Counted from the stretch's first letter, positions 42,647-52,541 are shown. The stretch: DNA of 64,000 nt from Aphanocapsa sp. GSE-SYN-MK-11-07L (GCA_019359715.1 JAHHGS010000022.1:62001-126000); one strand, 5' to 3'. Notes: a model not told the origin generated them from the letters alone. Made by a program: numbers and translations.

Positions 42647-45600
42647 TTAGATAAAAGAGTTTAGAAGAGAAATATTGTTGATAACGTTGTTACCTGTTGT
42701 TGACTCCAAGACTGAACGAGTCTCTGCTCCAAGTGTATTCTGCTCAAACACATTCATGTTGGAATACGGTCCGCCACTGGTTGGACTGTAGTATAATCCA
42801 ATTGATTCCTTGACATTGCTGGAGGAATTGCCACGAACGATGGTACCTAAATTGTAGGTCTGCTTTGTTGCGCCACCGCTGGTATCAATATGAAACCCCA
42901 GCCCTGTCAGTGAATCAGTAAATTTGTTTCCTGTAACTTGAGTAAAGTAGGATGGGCGAATGCCATTTTCTGTCCATCCTGAATACAGTGAAATATCGTT
43001 ACGCAGTTCCTTGAAAGTATTGCGATCGACGATTAAGTCGTTAGAGCCATAATATGATTGGACGCCTGCCGAAGCAGTAAACCTCGTTTTGTAGTCTGAC
43101 AAACCATCAAGCTGATTATTATAGACTACCAGATTACTTGGCAGTCGATTGACAGTGATAGTGCTTGAAGAATCCGGTAGAACATTCCAGTTGCCTTCTA
43201 TTGTGACAGTCTTATTCCCGGAGCTAAATGACTTAACCTGACGAGTTTGACCAATTCCTTTTCCACTCGTAATCGTTAGGAAATATGTACTGTCAGCATC
43301 TGAAATGGATGAGAAAGTGACTGTAGCTGCTGTTGACGAAGTAACAGAACCTACCTTCTCCGCTTGAATCGACTCCCATAGAATTTGCTCACCAGCATTT
43401 TGATCTAGACCAGTTACATTTGCAACAGATAAATCAATGGTTTTATTGTTGCCAAGATACTGGTATTGAGAATTTGACCAATGAGACTGATCTACCCATA
43501 GACGACCGTTAACCCATTTGCCATTCTCAGGATCAGAAGGATCTAAATTTTGACCTGTCGAGTTGGTAATAGACAGCATCTGTGTACCAAAACCAGTTAG
43601 CAGGCTGGCACCATATTCGCTGCCGTAGAAATTGCTTCTATTGATGAACACCTGCGATGCAGTTCCTAAAAAGCTCTGCGCGCCAGTAACGTCAGAATTC
43701 TTCACAAATACGCGAGTGCTATTGTGTACATCAAATGGAGCCATTTGACCACTTCCCTCGCCATCAAGGTTAAGATTCAGAAGCTGAATGTCACTAGCTG
43801 AACGGATCATCAAAATTCTACTTAATGGCTTACCATTGCTATCCAGTGTCATATCCGCAAAAGTGACATTGCTGCCGTTTTGCATTTGGTACATATACTC
43901 TCCACTGAAATTCTTGGCAGCCTTTACTGTTGTTAAATTTTTCCCAGCTCCTTGAAATCGAATGTCATTCTGCCCAAAACTACCGTGAGCATAAATCGGT
44001 TTACTCACCATAAAAGTTCCAGTCGGGAAGTACACTGTTGACATAGAAGATTTGGAGGCGGCGGTAATTGCGTTAAAGATGGCTTGGGTATCATCTGTAA
44101 CACCATCGCCTTTGGCACCAAAATCTTTGACGTTGAAGGTTTTGCCGGTGTAGGTAAGCCCATCATTGACCGTTAGGGTGACGGGCTTCGACCAACCGTA
44201 CTGACCGCCGTCACCATTGTGAACCCAGACTTTATAGCTGCCATTAGCTAAGCCTGTCGGGACTTTGAAATCAATTTTGTAGGGATTGGCCGAGATAATC
44301 GGTGCCCAGTATCCCTTACCCGCAGAGTCTTCAATGTAGACATTTGCCGTCGTTGTTCCACCATCTTGAGTCAGGTTGCGCCCAAAAATAGAAGTGACTT
44401 CTCCTCTAGTCGCAGCATCGGGGCCAACCCACCAAGCTTCAGTTTGGTTAATGGTAATTGGCTTACTGACTCCGGAATCATTTTGGGCCCAGACAATATA
44501 CTCCGATCCGCTGGGTAAACCAGTCGGTAGCGTAATCGAAGCAACATCACCATCGAGTTTGACAATTTTGGCTTCCTTTAAGACCCCGTTACCAGATTCA
44601 CTTTGACCGTAAACCCAGAATTTTGTATCAGTTCCAGCTTGGCTACCCGTCAGTCCCGAAAACTTCCAGCCTGTCAGAACAATTGTGTCGCCAGCTTTGC
44701 CTGTTTTAGTCCACTCAGAAATAACGGGTGCTTGGCTACTCACCATTCCAGTAAAGGAAGGACTAAACACATCTGAACCAGTCGGCAAAGTAGGTTTACT
44801 ACCAGGCGCAGACTGGGTGCCTAACCCAGGCAAATTAACATTAGTTGGAGTTGGGCTGGGACTGCTAACATCATCGTTGACGATCGTGGTCGTTACCTGT
44901 TTGATCGTTCCTAGCGTCGCATTACTGGGCGTCCCTAAATTGACGGTAAATTGTTCGTTTTGCTCGACTGTGGTGTCGCCATTGACGGCAACGGTGATGG
45001 TTTTGCTAGTTTCACCAGCTTTGAAGGTGAGGACTCCATCATTGTCTAGATAGTCAGAGCCAGCGATCGCTGTGCCATTGTTAATCGTGTAAGGCACCGT
45101 CACCACTTGAGTGCTGGCTTTGCTGAGAGTAACTGAAAACGTAAAGGGCGTGGTGCCAGTATTACCCTCTTGTTGGCTCTTGGCAGACGGATCTGTTGCA
45201 GCAGCCTGAGTGGTTTGACCTGAGCTAGAGGAGCTAAAGCTCACTACTGGGGCAGAGTCAACGACCGGAGTAGAGTCATTGTCAATAATCGTCAGGGTGG
45301 CCGTTTTTTGGCTGCCGAGGGTTGCTCCACCGATCAGACTGCCTAAGCTGAGATTAAGGGTTTCGTTCGATTCTTTAACCGTGTCATTAGCAATCGGAAT
45401 CTTGATGGTTTTAGCAGCCGTATCACCATCAGCAAAGGTGACAACAATCGAGTTGCCGTTGTAATCGGCGATCGTTGCTGTGCCAGCAGCGAGGGTAATT
45501 GTCGCTCCAACAGCACCACTGCTGCCGCCAGTGCGAGTAACAGTTACCGCAGCGACTGCAATTCCGTCTTCGTTAACACTAAAGGTGGGGGCACTAAAAG

Positions 45601-46630
45601 CGAGGCTACCCGGAGTGCCCGCTGGTGAGGACAACGTGGGAACAAAGACAACATCTCGGAAGTAATTACTGCTGTTCCAGGATTGCGTTGGCAACGAACC
45701 TGGAGCGGTATTAAAAACGCCTTTACTAGCGGTTAGATCGCCATTTTTAACTGGTGTGGCCAGTCCATTTTCCGTAATAGCGTAATAGCTTTTGGCATTG
45801 ACTGAAACGATATAGGTCGTATTTGCATCAATGGTCAATGGGTTTGCTAATTGCTGCTGCTGCCAACCCGATGCGGTTTCGTTCGTGAACGTGACGCTAC
45901 CCAGTAATTTGCCTGAGCTAGACCAGATCCGGCCAATGTGGGTGCCTGTTTCACCAGGAGCTTTATAATAGCGAATTGCGCTGATCGTTCCAGCTTTGGC
46001 GCTTTTGAATTCCATCCCAAGTTCGTAGTCAGCACTGCTGCCGGTTCCGTCTGTTTTGGCTTGGTTGGGGGTTGCTGTTGAGCTAAAAATGCTTGCAGAA
46101 GCTCCCTGATCGCTACTCAAAGCTGCGGCGCTCAAATTTGCCATGGATGAAGATGTTGATAATGGAGTATGGAGCTGAGATTGAGGAATGACTTGCTTGG
46201 TTTGAGAAGAACTTGACCAGAATAACTTGGCAACACCCCAGTTAATATTCTCAACAAAGTCCATCCGAATGCTGTACTGCTGACCCGCCACCAAATTCAC
46301 TGAGCCGCTCACTTCTCTAAGATCATGATCTGCCCAATCGTCGATCACAAGCTGATCATTAATCCACAAACGGGCTTTTCCTTCAGTCGCCATGTGGAAG
46401 GTATAGCGTTCGCTAAAGACTGAAGACAACTGCCCAGTCCAGCGGACAGAGTAGTCTGTGCGAATTGTCGGATCTGGAGTTTTACCGTGCCAGTTGAAAT
46501 CAATTGTAGAGTCGGTCTTTGTCAGCACAAGGTTAGTGAAACTTACATCGCTGAAATACTGAGCCAATAACCCTGTTCCAGCGGCAGAATTTTTGCCCAC
46601 AGCAAGTTTGCCCAATTGTTGGGTAGACAT
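42647..46630 (-). CDS. Giant secreted-type protein: PA14, DUF4082, Calx-beta, pectate-lyase-like beta-helix
   Basis: 1327 residues, no enzyme assigned with certainty. About 20-145 is PA14-like (GLLAQYFSDVSFTNL, YTFHMATEGKARLWINDQLV). About 180-335 is a DUF4082 module (YELGMEFKSAKAGTISAIRY to NSSNYFRDVVF), the same type as in the 22.5-kb protein. About 340-590 holds two Calx-beta-like repeats (VTVTRTGGSSGAVGATITLA; YTINNGTAIAGSDYLDNDG). About 635-840 has Ig/IPT-like domains. From about 850 (FNVKDFGAKGDGVTDDTQAI) to the end is a pectate-lyase superfamily right-handed beta-helix, as in polysaccharide lyases and tail-spike-like hydrolases. GGAGAG precedes the ATG. It could remodel or bind the exported glycan. 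Confidence 0.9.
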   Translation of the reverse strand: MSTQQLGKLAVGKNSAAGTGLLAQYFSDVSFTNLVLTKTDSTIDFNWHGKTPDPTIRTDYSVRWTGQLSSVFSERYTFHMATEGKARLWINDQLVIDDWADHDLREVSGSVNLVAGQQYSIRMDFVENINWGVAKLFWSSSSQTKQVIPQSQLHTPLSTSSSMANLSAAALSSDQGASASIFSSTATPNQAKTDGTGSSADYELGMEFKSAKAGTISAIRYYKAPGETGTHIGRIWSSSGKLLGSVTFTNETASGWQQQQLANPLTIDANTTYIVSVNAKSYYAITENGLATPVKNGDLTASKGVFNTAPGSLPTQSWNSSNYFRDVVFVPTLSSPAGTPGSLAFSAPTFSVNEDGIAVAAVTVTRTGGSSGAVGATITLAAGTATIADYNGNSIVVTFADGDTAAKTIKIPIANDTVKESNETLNLSLGSLIGGATLGSQKTATLTIIDNDSTPVVDSAPVVSFSSSSSGQTTQAAATDPSAKSQQEGNTGTTPFTFSVTLSKASTQVVTVPYTINNGTAIAGSDYLDNDGVLTFKAGETSKTITVAVNGDTTVEQNEQFTVNLGTPSNATLGTIKQVTTTIVNDDVSSPSPTPTNVNLPGLGTQSAPGSKPTLPTGSDVFSPSFTGMVSSQAPVISEWTKTGKAGDTIVLTGWKFSGLTGSQAGTDTKFWVYGQSESGNGVLKEAKIVKLDGDVASITLPTGLPSGSEYIVWAQNDSGVSKPITINQTEAWWVGPDAATRGEVTSIFGRNLTQDGGTTTANVYIEDSAGKGYWAPIISANPYKIDFKVPTGLANGSYKVWVHNGDGGQYGWSKPVTLTVNDGLTYTGKTFNVKDFGAKGDGVTDDTQAIFNAITAASKSSMSTVYFPTGTFMVSKPIYAHGSFGQNDIRFQGAGKNLTTVKAAKNFSGEYMYQMQNGSNVTFADMTLDSNGKPLSRILMIRSASDIQLLNLNLDGEGSGQMAPFDVHNSTRVFVKNSDVTGAQSFLGTASQVFINRSNFYGSEYGASLLTGFGTQMLSITNSTGQNLDPSDPENGKWVNGRLWVDQSHWSNSQYQYLGNNKTIDLSVANVTGLDQNAGEQILWESIQAEKVGSVTSSTAATVTFSSISDADSTYFLTITSGKGIGQTRQVKSFSSGNKTVTIEGNWNVLPDSSSTITVNRLPSNLVVYNNQLDGLSDYKTRFTASAGVQSYYGSNDLIVDRNTFKELRNDISLYSGWTENGIRPSYFTQVTGNKFTDSLTGLGFHIDTSGGATKQTYNLGTIVRGNSSSNVKESIGLYYSPTSGGPYSNMNVFEQNTLGAETRSVLESTTGNNVINNISLLNSFI

Positions 46631-47237
46631 AATCTAATTCTCTCCGTACTTTCCCTTTGTCTGGTTTACTCGCAAGTCTGCGAGGCAGATGGATTGAGTG
46701 TGCCTGTGGCCATCTACTTTTTGCACACCAAGTAGGGATTCACAATACCTTACTCAGCAACAACTTATGAATGCTCGCTAATGTTTTACATATTTGCGAG
46801 AAACTCATCCCCCCGTTGAAGAGTATGGTGACCGCAAGCGCCCAAAGGTGTGATTTAAATCATAGAGAAGATTGATTTCGCTCACAGATTGCTGGTTCAA
46901 CTGAATGCAGACAATCTAACTTGGGAGTTAGAATCATAGGGCTTAACATAGAAAAAAAGCCTTTTACCTAAAGGATTACAGCACTTCTCGATCGCAGAGC
47001 AGCCTATGACTTTCCCAATCGAATTCAATCTTGTCAAACCTCAGTCAAGCCAATGCTATGCAGTTAAACTTCGAAGAATTTAATACATATCGTATCTTTA
47101 GTCAATGAAAACGTATAAATCTTTGGGAACAAAATGAACACAACTTTAGTCGCATTTCGTTCACTTTTTTCTTTTAAGAAAGTTTCCAATAGCAATTTCT
47201 GATCAATCTAACTCAGCTTAAGTTTATTAATAACTAT
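46631..47237. other. Long divergent intergenic region
   Basis: About 607 AT-rich bases between the divergently transcribed giant gene and the acetyltransferase gene. It holds a CRP-like site (46849-46864) and presumably both promoters. No gene seen. Confidence 0.6.
46849..46864. promoter_or_regulatory. Candidate CRP-family operator
   Basis: TGTGA-TTTAAA-TCATA matches the TGTGA-N6-TCACA consensus with one mismatch, within the divergent region about 220 bases upstream of the giant beta-helix protein and about 370 bases before the acetyltransferase. SyCRP1-type regulation is inferred. Confidence 0.4.
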
Positions 47238-47810
47238 ATGCAATTAAACGAATTTACAGTTGGTGACTATACACCGGGTGCATCACTACTGAAACAGATG
47301 CTATGGTTTTTCGGCGGCGATCCAATCGTTCGCAGTCGATTCGTTCCTTTTTCTAGCTTTAAGGTCTGGTTACTCAGACGTTTTGGGGCAGAAATTGGGC
47401 AGCAAGTTCGGTTCAAAACGGGGGTTAAAATTAAGTTCCCTTGGCGATTAACCATTGGTGATTATTGTTGGATTGGTGAAGATGCCTGGTTCGACAATAT
47501 TGCGCCAATTATGCTCGAAGAAAACGTTTGTATTTCGCAAAGCGTTTATCTGTGCACAGGGAATCATGACTGGTTCGATCCTAACTTTAAGCTGATGGCT
47601 GCTCCAATTCATATTGAAGCGGGAAGTTGGATTGCAGCCCGTGCTTGCGTTGGGGCAGGGGTGACGATCGGCAAAGGGGCTGTTCTGTGCCTAGGCAGCG
47701 TCACAGGTCGATCGCTAGAACCAATGACTATTTATGCCGGAAATCCAGCCGTTCCAATTAAAAAAAGAGTAAAAAATACATTGGAACAAAAGCAACTTGA
47801 ACAGCAGTAA
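47238..47810 (+). CDS. WcaF-like exopolysaccharide acetyltransferase
   Basis: 190-residue left-handed beta-helix acyltransferase of the WcaF/colanic acid group. The N-terminal LLKQMLWFFGGDPIVRSRFV and WLLRRFGAEIGQQVRFKTG lead into hexapeptide repeats (IGDYCWIGEDAWFDNIAPI), with CTGNHDWFDPNFKLMAAPI holding the catalytic His, and a C-terminal GNPAVPIKKR. It probably O-acetylates a sugar of the polymer in the cytoplasm. It is transcribed away from the giant beta-helix protein gene. Confidence 0.9.
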   Translation: MQLNEFTVGDYTPGASLLKQMLWFFGGDPIVRSRFVPFSSFKVWLLRRFGAEIGQQVRFKTGVKIKFPWRLTIGDYCWIGEDAWFDNIAPIMLEENVCISQSVYLCTGNHDWFDPNFKLMAAPIHIEAGSWIAARACVGAGVTIGKGAVLCLGSVTGRSLEPMTIYAGNPAVPIKKRVKNTLEQKQLEQQ

Positions 47811-47922
47811 TAAGTAATGCAGGAGATCGCCTCTTCAAAACTCAAGTTCATAGCCATTTAAAATAAATTTAGAAACGCTATAGCTTGGAGTATTGATTTT
47901 CTAACCTAAAGGATTGAACTAA

Positions 47923-48246
47923 ATGTTTGGGATCTATGGCTACGGCGGCACAATTGGAGTCACTAATATTTTATTGGGAATATCGTGCTGTATATATTAT
48001 TCAGCTAACAAGCCTAAGCAACTAGATCCTAATACGTCCAGCCCAAGATCATTTTTCTTGATTGGAAATCCTGCGCGAGCCTTGAAAGCAGAATTTTTGC
48101 CTCTGGTTTTATTTCTGTCAGGAATTACTGCCTATTTTTTCGGTGGAAAGCTAGATCCATTTATCGCGCTTCAACAACTTTCGAATAATATTATTATTGT
48201 TTTTCTTGTCTTAATAGACTTTAAAGACAATTCAAATCGACAATGA
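47923..48246 (+). CDS. Short Ycf66-like membrane protein (copy 1)
   Basis: 107 residues with three likely membrane helices. It is a paralogue of the next two genes: each has an N-terminal helix starting around GxTNILLGIxxCIY, then helix two ending in an (F/Y)(F/Y)xGxxxDP segment, then a QQL...helix ending in hydrophobic residues and DFK/DLK. Copy 1 has FFGGKLDPFIALQQL. The motif is the Ycf66 hallmark. The function of Ycf66 is not established. Confidence 0.75.
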   Translation: MFGIYGYGGTIGVTNILLGISCCIYYSANKPKQLDPNTSSPRSFFLIGNPARALKAEFLPLVLFLSGITAYFFGGKLDPFIALQQLSNNIIIVFLVLIDFKDNSNRQ

Positions 48247-48298
48247 TATTCCTTTATATTTAAAATCAGGCTATATTTCTAGTCAAGGACTTGATTGT

Positions 48299-48595
48299 AT
48301 GACAAACTTTGATTTATTCCCCGCTAGGATACTTGGCATCATTCATGTCTTGTTCGGAATTTACTGTTTGATCTATCTTTATCAATTAAGACTTGCTAGC
48401 CTACGCTCAAACCCATCGATCGTGACTCCTGTTCATATCTTACGATTCATCTTTTGTCCTCTGATATTGATTGCTTCTGGTGTTCTGCTATTTTTTTATG
48501 GATGGCGATACGATCCTTTTATGTTTTTCTGGCAGCTTTTGATTGATCCTGCAATTCTATATCTTGTCTTCATAGATTTGAAGAGATTTCGCTAG
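48299..48595 (+). CDS. Short Ycf66-like membrane protein (copy 2)
   Basis: 98 residues, three hydrophobic segments, with FFYGWRYDPFMFFWQLL as the Ycf66-type core and FIDLKRF at the C-terminus. It lies 52 bases after copy 1 in the same direction. Divergence between copies is considerable, so the triplication is not recent. Confidence 0.75.
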   Translation: MTNFDLFPARILGIIHVLFGIYCLIYLYQLRLASLRSNPSIVTPVHILRFIFCPLILIASGVLLFFYGWRYDPFMFFWQLLIDPAILYLVFIDLKRFR

Positions 48596-48651
48596 ATTAG
48601 CTTAGGCTTAGATCAAAAACTAAAGTATTTCTAGCGTAGCGAGTTGGTTGT

Positions 48652-48951
48652 ATGGTTAATGTTGGTTTAAGCGGTGGCAGTTTGCTTGGACTTTTAAATA
48701 TGTTGCTGGGAATACTGTACTGTGTAGTATCGATTTATCAGTTAGTCGCTGCTATCCAAAGATCAGGTTCCCCAGTGAGCACCACTGCTCGCATACTGCA
48801 ACTTGTTTTTTTGCCTTTACTTTTGATTTTATCTGGAGCCATTTTGTTTTTTCAGGGATGGCGATTAGATCCGCTGCTTGTATTTCAACAGTTTTTAATT
48901 GAATTTGTGCTGATTTACCTTGTGGTTGTTGATTTAAAGCGATCAACCTAG
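48652..48951 (+). CDS. Short Ycf66-like membrane protein (copy 3)
   Basis: 99 residues; the best match of the three to Ycf66 (LFFQGWRLDPLLVFQQF; N-terminus MVNVGLSGGSLLGLLNML). It ends 15 bases before the convergent asnS stop, leaving no room for a separate terminator. Confidence 0.8.
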   Translation: MVNVGLSGGSLLGLLNMLLGILYCVVSIYQLVAAIQRSGSPVSTTARILQLVFLPLLLILSGAILFFQGWRLDPLLVFQQFLIEFVLIYLVVVDLKRST

Positions 48952-48966
48952 AGCAACTCCACATCT

Positions 48967-50355
48967 TCAAAACTCAGCGCTGCCGGGGGTGCGGGGAAAA
49001 GGAATCACATCGCGAATGTTTTCCATCCCGGTCATGAATTGGACTAGGCGCTCAAACCCTAGCCCAAAGCCAGCGTGGGGCACCGTGCCATAGCGACGCA
49101 AGTCTAAGTACCACCAATAATCATCCGGGTTGAGTCCTTGGGCTTGGATGCGGCGCTGCAACACATCCAGACGCTCTTCCCGCTGAGAACCACCGATAAT
49201 TTCACCGATTTTGGGGGCAAGAATATCCATTGCGCGGACGGTTTTTTCATCGTCGCTGAGGCGCATATAAAACGCCTTGATTTCAGTTGGGTAGTCGGTA
49301 ACAATCACAGGTTTTTTGAACAGGTCTTCTGCCAAGTAGCGCTCGTGTTCCGACTGGAGGTCTAAGCCCCATTTGACGGGGAAGTCAAAGCTTTTAGGGG
49401 ATTTTTCTAAAAGGGCGATCGCCTCAGTATAGGTCAGTCGTTCAAACTGGTTTTCAATAATATTTTGGGCAGTATCTAGCACCGAACTATCAATTCGCTG
49501 CTGAAAAAACTCCATATCTTCGGGGCAAGTCGTCAGGACATGCTGAAAAATATATTTCAAGAACGCCTCGGCTAAATCCATATCGCCTTCCAAATCGCAG
49601 AAGGCCATCTCAGGTTCTACCATCCAAAATTCAGCCAGATGGCGGGAAGTATTTGAGTTTTCAGCTCGGAAAGTCGGCCCAAACGTGTAGACATTGCTAA
49701 ACGCCATCGCCATAATTTCGGCTTCCAGTTGCCCACTCACGGTTAAAAAGGCAGGACGCTCGAAGAAGTCTTGGCTGTAGTCGACGGTTTGGTTGGGAGT
49801 AAGCGGCACTTGCTTCAGGTTGAAGCTAGTAACAGCAAACATTTCGCCTGCCCCTTCGCAGTCGCTAGCGGTGACGATCGGCGTGTGTACCCACAAAAAT
49901 CCCCGCTCCTGGAAAAATTGATGGATCGCCGTTGCACAGGCATTGCGAACCCGAAATACCGCTCCCAGCGTATTGGTACGCGATCGCAGATGCCCCAGCG
50001 TGCGTAAAAACTCAAAGCTGTGGCGCTTCTTTTGCAGCGGATAGGTTTCTGGATCGGCTTCCCCCCAGATTTTGACCTCAGTGGCCTGGAGTTCAATCCG
50101 CTGGTTTTTGCCTTCAGATTCGACTAAATCGCCTCTTACTTCGATCGAGGCTCCGGTGTTGAGTTGTTTGAGACTTTCAGCATAGTTGGGCAATGTCTGC
50201 TTTAGCACCACCTGAAGCCCCTGCAACGAGGAGCCATCATTGACTTCGACAAAGGTAAATTCCTTCAGTTCTCGCTTTGTCCGCACCCAGCCTTTGACGG
50301 TGACGGTTTCGGTCGGTTGCCCGTGGCGTAGTAACTCAATAATCCGTCGGGTCAT
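48967..50355 (-). CDS. asnS: Asparaginyl-tRNA synthetase
   Basis: 462-residue class IIb synthetase charging tRNA-Asn. The N-terminal OB-fold anticodon-binding domain ([20 protein letters not shown]) is at about 20-105. Class II motif 1 lies near [19 protein letters not shown], motif 2 at [20 protein letters not shown], and motif 3 at [15 protein letters not shown] near the C-terminus. Length is normal. ATG 50355 starts [13 protein letters not shown]. It is convergent with the Ycf66-like triplet. Confidence 0.97.
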   Translation of the reverse strand: MTRRIIELLRHGQPTETVTVKGWVRTKRELKEFTFVEVNDGSSLQGLQVVLKQTLPNYAESLKQLNTGASIEVRGDLVESEGKNQRIELQATEVKIWGEADPETYPLQKKRHSFEFLRTLGHLRSRTNTLGAVFRVRNACATAIHQFFQERGFLWVHTPIVTASDCEGAGEMFAVTSFNLKQVPLTPNQTVDYSQDFFERPAFLTVSGQLEAEIMAMAFSNVYTFGPTFRAENSNTSRHLAEFWMVEPEMAFCDLEGDMDLAEAFLKYIFQHVLTTCPEDMEFFQQRIDSSVLDTAQNIIENQFERLTYTEAIALLEKSPKSFDFPVKWGLDLQSEHERYLAEDLFKKPVIVTDYPTEIKAFYMRLSDDEKTVRAMDILAPKIGEIIGGSQREERLDVLQRRIQAQGLNPDDYWWYLDLRRYGTVPHAGFGLGFERLVQFMTGMENIRDVIPFPRTPGSAEF

Positions 50356-50393
50356 GCTTACAGTCCAAATCGCGCTCTAGCTAACACTTTAGC

Positions 50394-50987
50394 CTAATCG
50401 GTTAAGTCAGCGGGGCGATTGCAGTTTCGCAGCATCGGAGCGGTCGCCGCTTCTACTGCGATCGCCTCAGCGTTGATCTGGCTGAGCCAAGTCTGAAACG
50501 ATCGCCCACCTGATTCAATAAACGCCTGCAATTGCGGTTGAGCGGTTCGCCGATAAAAGCCGCAGAGGGGCTGCCAATAGTCAGTGCGCGGCACATAGGC
50601 CATGACTGAATCTGGCAAATCTGTCAGTTGCCCAGCCCAGGTCTGAATCACAGTTGGATCAAGGCAGGGCAAATCGCAGCCCAGCAGCAGCACCCAGTCT
50701 TGGTGAACTTGAGCCAAGCCTTGACTGAAGGCGATTAGGGGCCCCTGACCAGGCACAGTCTCAGTCAAAAAGGTGGGATGTTCAGTCAGAATCGGTCGAT
50801 AGCGATCAGGCCAGGGAGTGAGGATGTAAAGGCGATCGCAGCAAATGGCCGCTACCTGGCAGACGCGCTCCAGCAGCGGCACGCCTTGCCATTTAACCAA
50901 TGCCTTATCTTGCCCCATCCGGGAGCTTTGTCCACCCGCCAAAATTAGCCCTGCTAGAGAGGGTTTTGCCGCCTGCCTTGCCTGCAC
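50394..50987 (-). CDS. mobA: Molybdenum cofactor guanylyltransferase
   Basis: 197-residue nucleotidyltransferase that attaches GMP to molybdopterin. LAGLILAGGQSSRMGQDKAL is the GTP-binding signature, GQGPLIAFSQGL and LLLGCDLPCLDPTVI (catalytic Asp) follow. The start is GTG, two bases after the upstream gene's stop, so it is translationally coupled to the 295-residue gene. No other cofactor genes are in the window. Confidence 0.93.
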   Translation of the reverse strand: MQARQAAKPSLAGLILAGGQSSRMGQDKALVKWQGVPLLERVCQVAAICCDRLYILTPWPDRYRPILTEHPTFLTETVPGQGPLIAFSQGLAQVHQDWVLLLGCDLPCLDPTVIQTWAGQLTDLPDSVMAYVPRTDYWQPLCGFYRRTAQPQLQAFIESGGRSFQTWLSQINAEAIAVEAATAPMLRNCNRPADLTD

Positions 50988-50989
50988 CG

Positions 50990-51877
50990 CTAGATTTCTG
51001 CCACAGCCCGTTCAATCAGTCGCCGGGCCAAGGTTTGGACGCCAGTATGGGTGTAGTAATTGGTGGACATATCTAAGAATGCGCCCAGATAGTCGAGTTT
51101 GTCTTTAGAAATCTCGACAAAGTTTTGCAGGTTGCTGACCACTTTTTCTGGGGTGAGGTTGCGGTAAGAGACAAAATCGCTCATCCAGCCTTTGGTGGCA
51201 TCAAAACTTTGGTTAATAAAGCTCAACTGCCCCGCCGAGTTGCCGCCTGGAATTAGTGATTTGACCCCGTTGAAGGTAGAATTTTGCTCCAGCTCTTTTG
51301 GCGTCATGCTGCTGATACCATTCAAGGCCTTATTGATAAAATCTGGGCCCAAGGGAATTAAGCCATCAAAGCAAACTAAGGCAGCCATCCGCATTAACGA
51401 CTCGCCGCCATAGTCGCCCAAGGCGGCCAGAAAATCACCAATGCTATCGCCTGGAATGCCGTTAATCTGGCAAAATGCCACCAGTTCAACGACCAGTTTG
51501 ACCGTTAAATCGATCGTTTGGGCCTGTTCTGGTTTCGGGGTTAACTTGTCTAAAAAGCCGAACAAGGGAATTTTTTCACCGACTTTGTTGGCGAAGGCGG
51601 CGGCTCCCAGGGCAGCATCAGCCGTATCGACGGTTTCATAAAGCCACAGAGCGCGCTGATAGCCTTGGGACTTGTCGTTAAACAAAAACACGGCCCGATC
51701 GCCAATCTGCTGAATCATCGCTTCGTCGGTTTCGCCCGTCACCGTCCGAATTGTGTTTTTAAATCCAACCAGGTTATTCCACTGTCCCGGCACGGCAAAA
51801 TCCAGCGCCCGCAGCGCCATAATCGTAATTCCGCCGGTCGGGAGCTGATCAACAATCTCAAAAATTGGCTTACTCAT
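50990..51877 (-). CDS. Conserved cyanobacterial hypothetical protein
   Basis: 295-residue, mostly helical soluble protein beginning MSKPIFEIVDQLPTGGITIM. No catalytic motif recognised. Segments such as GDRAVFLFNDKSQGYQRALW and YYTHTGVQTLARRLIERAV look conserved, and it appears to belong to an uncharacterised cyanobacterial family. GGAG precedes the ATG. It sits 10 bases after a lipoprotein gene and 2 bases before mobA. Confidence 0.75.
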   Translation of the reverse strand: MSKPIFEIVDQLPTGGITIMALRALDFAVPGQWNNLVGFKNTIRTVTGETDEAMIQQIGDRAVFLFNDKSQGYQRALWLYETVDTADAALGAAAFANKVGEKIPLFGFLDKLTPKPEQAQTIDLTVKLVVELVAFCQINGIPGDSIGDFLAALGDYGGESLMRMAALVCFDGLIPLGPDFINKALNGISSMTPKELEQNSTFNGVKSLIPGGNSAGQLSFINQSFDATKGWMSDFVSYRNLTPEKVVSNLQNFVEISKDKLDYLGAFLDMSTNYYTHTGVQTLARRLIERAVAEI

Positions 51878-51887
51878 GATTGGCTCC

Positions 51888-52394
51888 TTAATTCAGTTTG
51901 GCCAGACCGTTCAAGTCAAATTTAGCGATCCAGTTAGAGCGCTCGGCTGGCCCGAAGGCTGGGTCACGGGAGAGGACTTTCACCTGATAGCGATCGCCCA
52001 CCAGCACGGCCGTTTGAGTGGAGCCAATTTCGACCGCTGGGTAGCCGCCAATTTTTTGGGTACTCTGCTGAAATTTTTGGGCCGCACTCGGAATACTGCT
52101 CGTATCAGAAATCGCTAGCATTGCCAAATCCTTGCCGTCTTTTTTCAGTTTGGCTTCGGCGAAGCCTTTTTTCTCTTGGGTGTAGAGCCGCTCATAACCG
52201 TTGCCAGGCTTAGGAAAAAAGGCATTAAACTCGCTGCCCTGCGTCGCATTCTTAGCAACCGCGATTGCCCCTGGTTGGGAGCTAAGCTGCTGCGCCTGAT
52301 CAAACTGAGAAGGCGGTTTGGGCGCACAGCTTGTCACCAGCAGTAGTACCACTAAAACCAGAGAAACGAGGATTTGACGACCACGCTGAACCAT
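51888..52394 (-). CDS. Putative lipoprotein
   Basis: 168 residues. A basic N-terminus (MVQRGRQ), a hydrophobic stretch (ILVSLVLVVLLLV) and the lipobox VTSC (Cys at about 23) indicate a lipoprotein signal. The mature part (SQFDQAQQLSSQPGAIAVAK) has no family I recognise. ATG 52394 was chosen because GGAGG precedes it; the frame is open to 52460. It is the first gene of the three-gene set ending in mobA. Confidence 0.75.
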   Translation of the reverse strand: MVQRGRQILVSLVLVVLLLVTSCAPKPPSQFDQAQQLSSQPGAIAVAKNATQGSEFNAFFPKPGNGYERLYTQEKKGFAEAKLKKDGKDLAMLAISDTSSIPSAAQKFQQSTQKIGGYPAVEIGSTQTAVLVGDRYQVKVLSRDPAFGPAERSNWIAKFDLNGLAKLN

Positions 52395-52541
52395 TCGACG
52401 AACCTCCACAGAAGGATGTTTAATTGCTGGAGTTTTCTTTATGATCCCTTGATTGGGCAAAATTGATGTGGCGATCGCTGGAAGAAAAACTAAAGCTTGG
52501 TTAAAGGTTAAACCAAAATCAGGGCGATCAGCGGGGCCGAA

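Noticed and set aside
44376-45665. Plus-strand open frames opposite the Calx-beta region
   Set aside because: Low-complexity Val/Leu/Pro products mirrored from repeated beta-sandwich codons on the minus strand; not independent genes.
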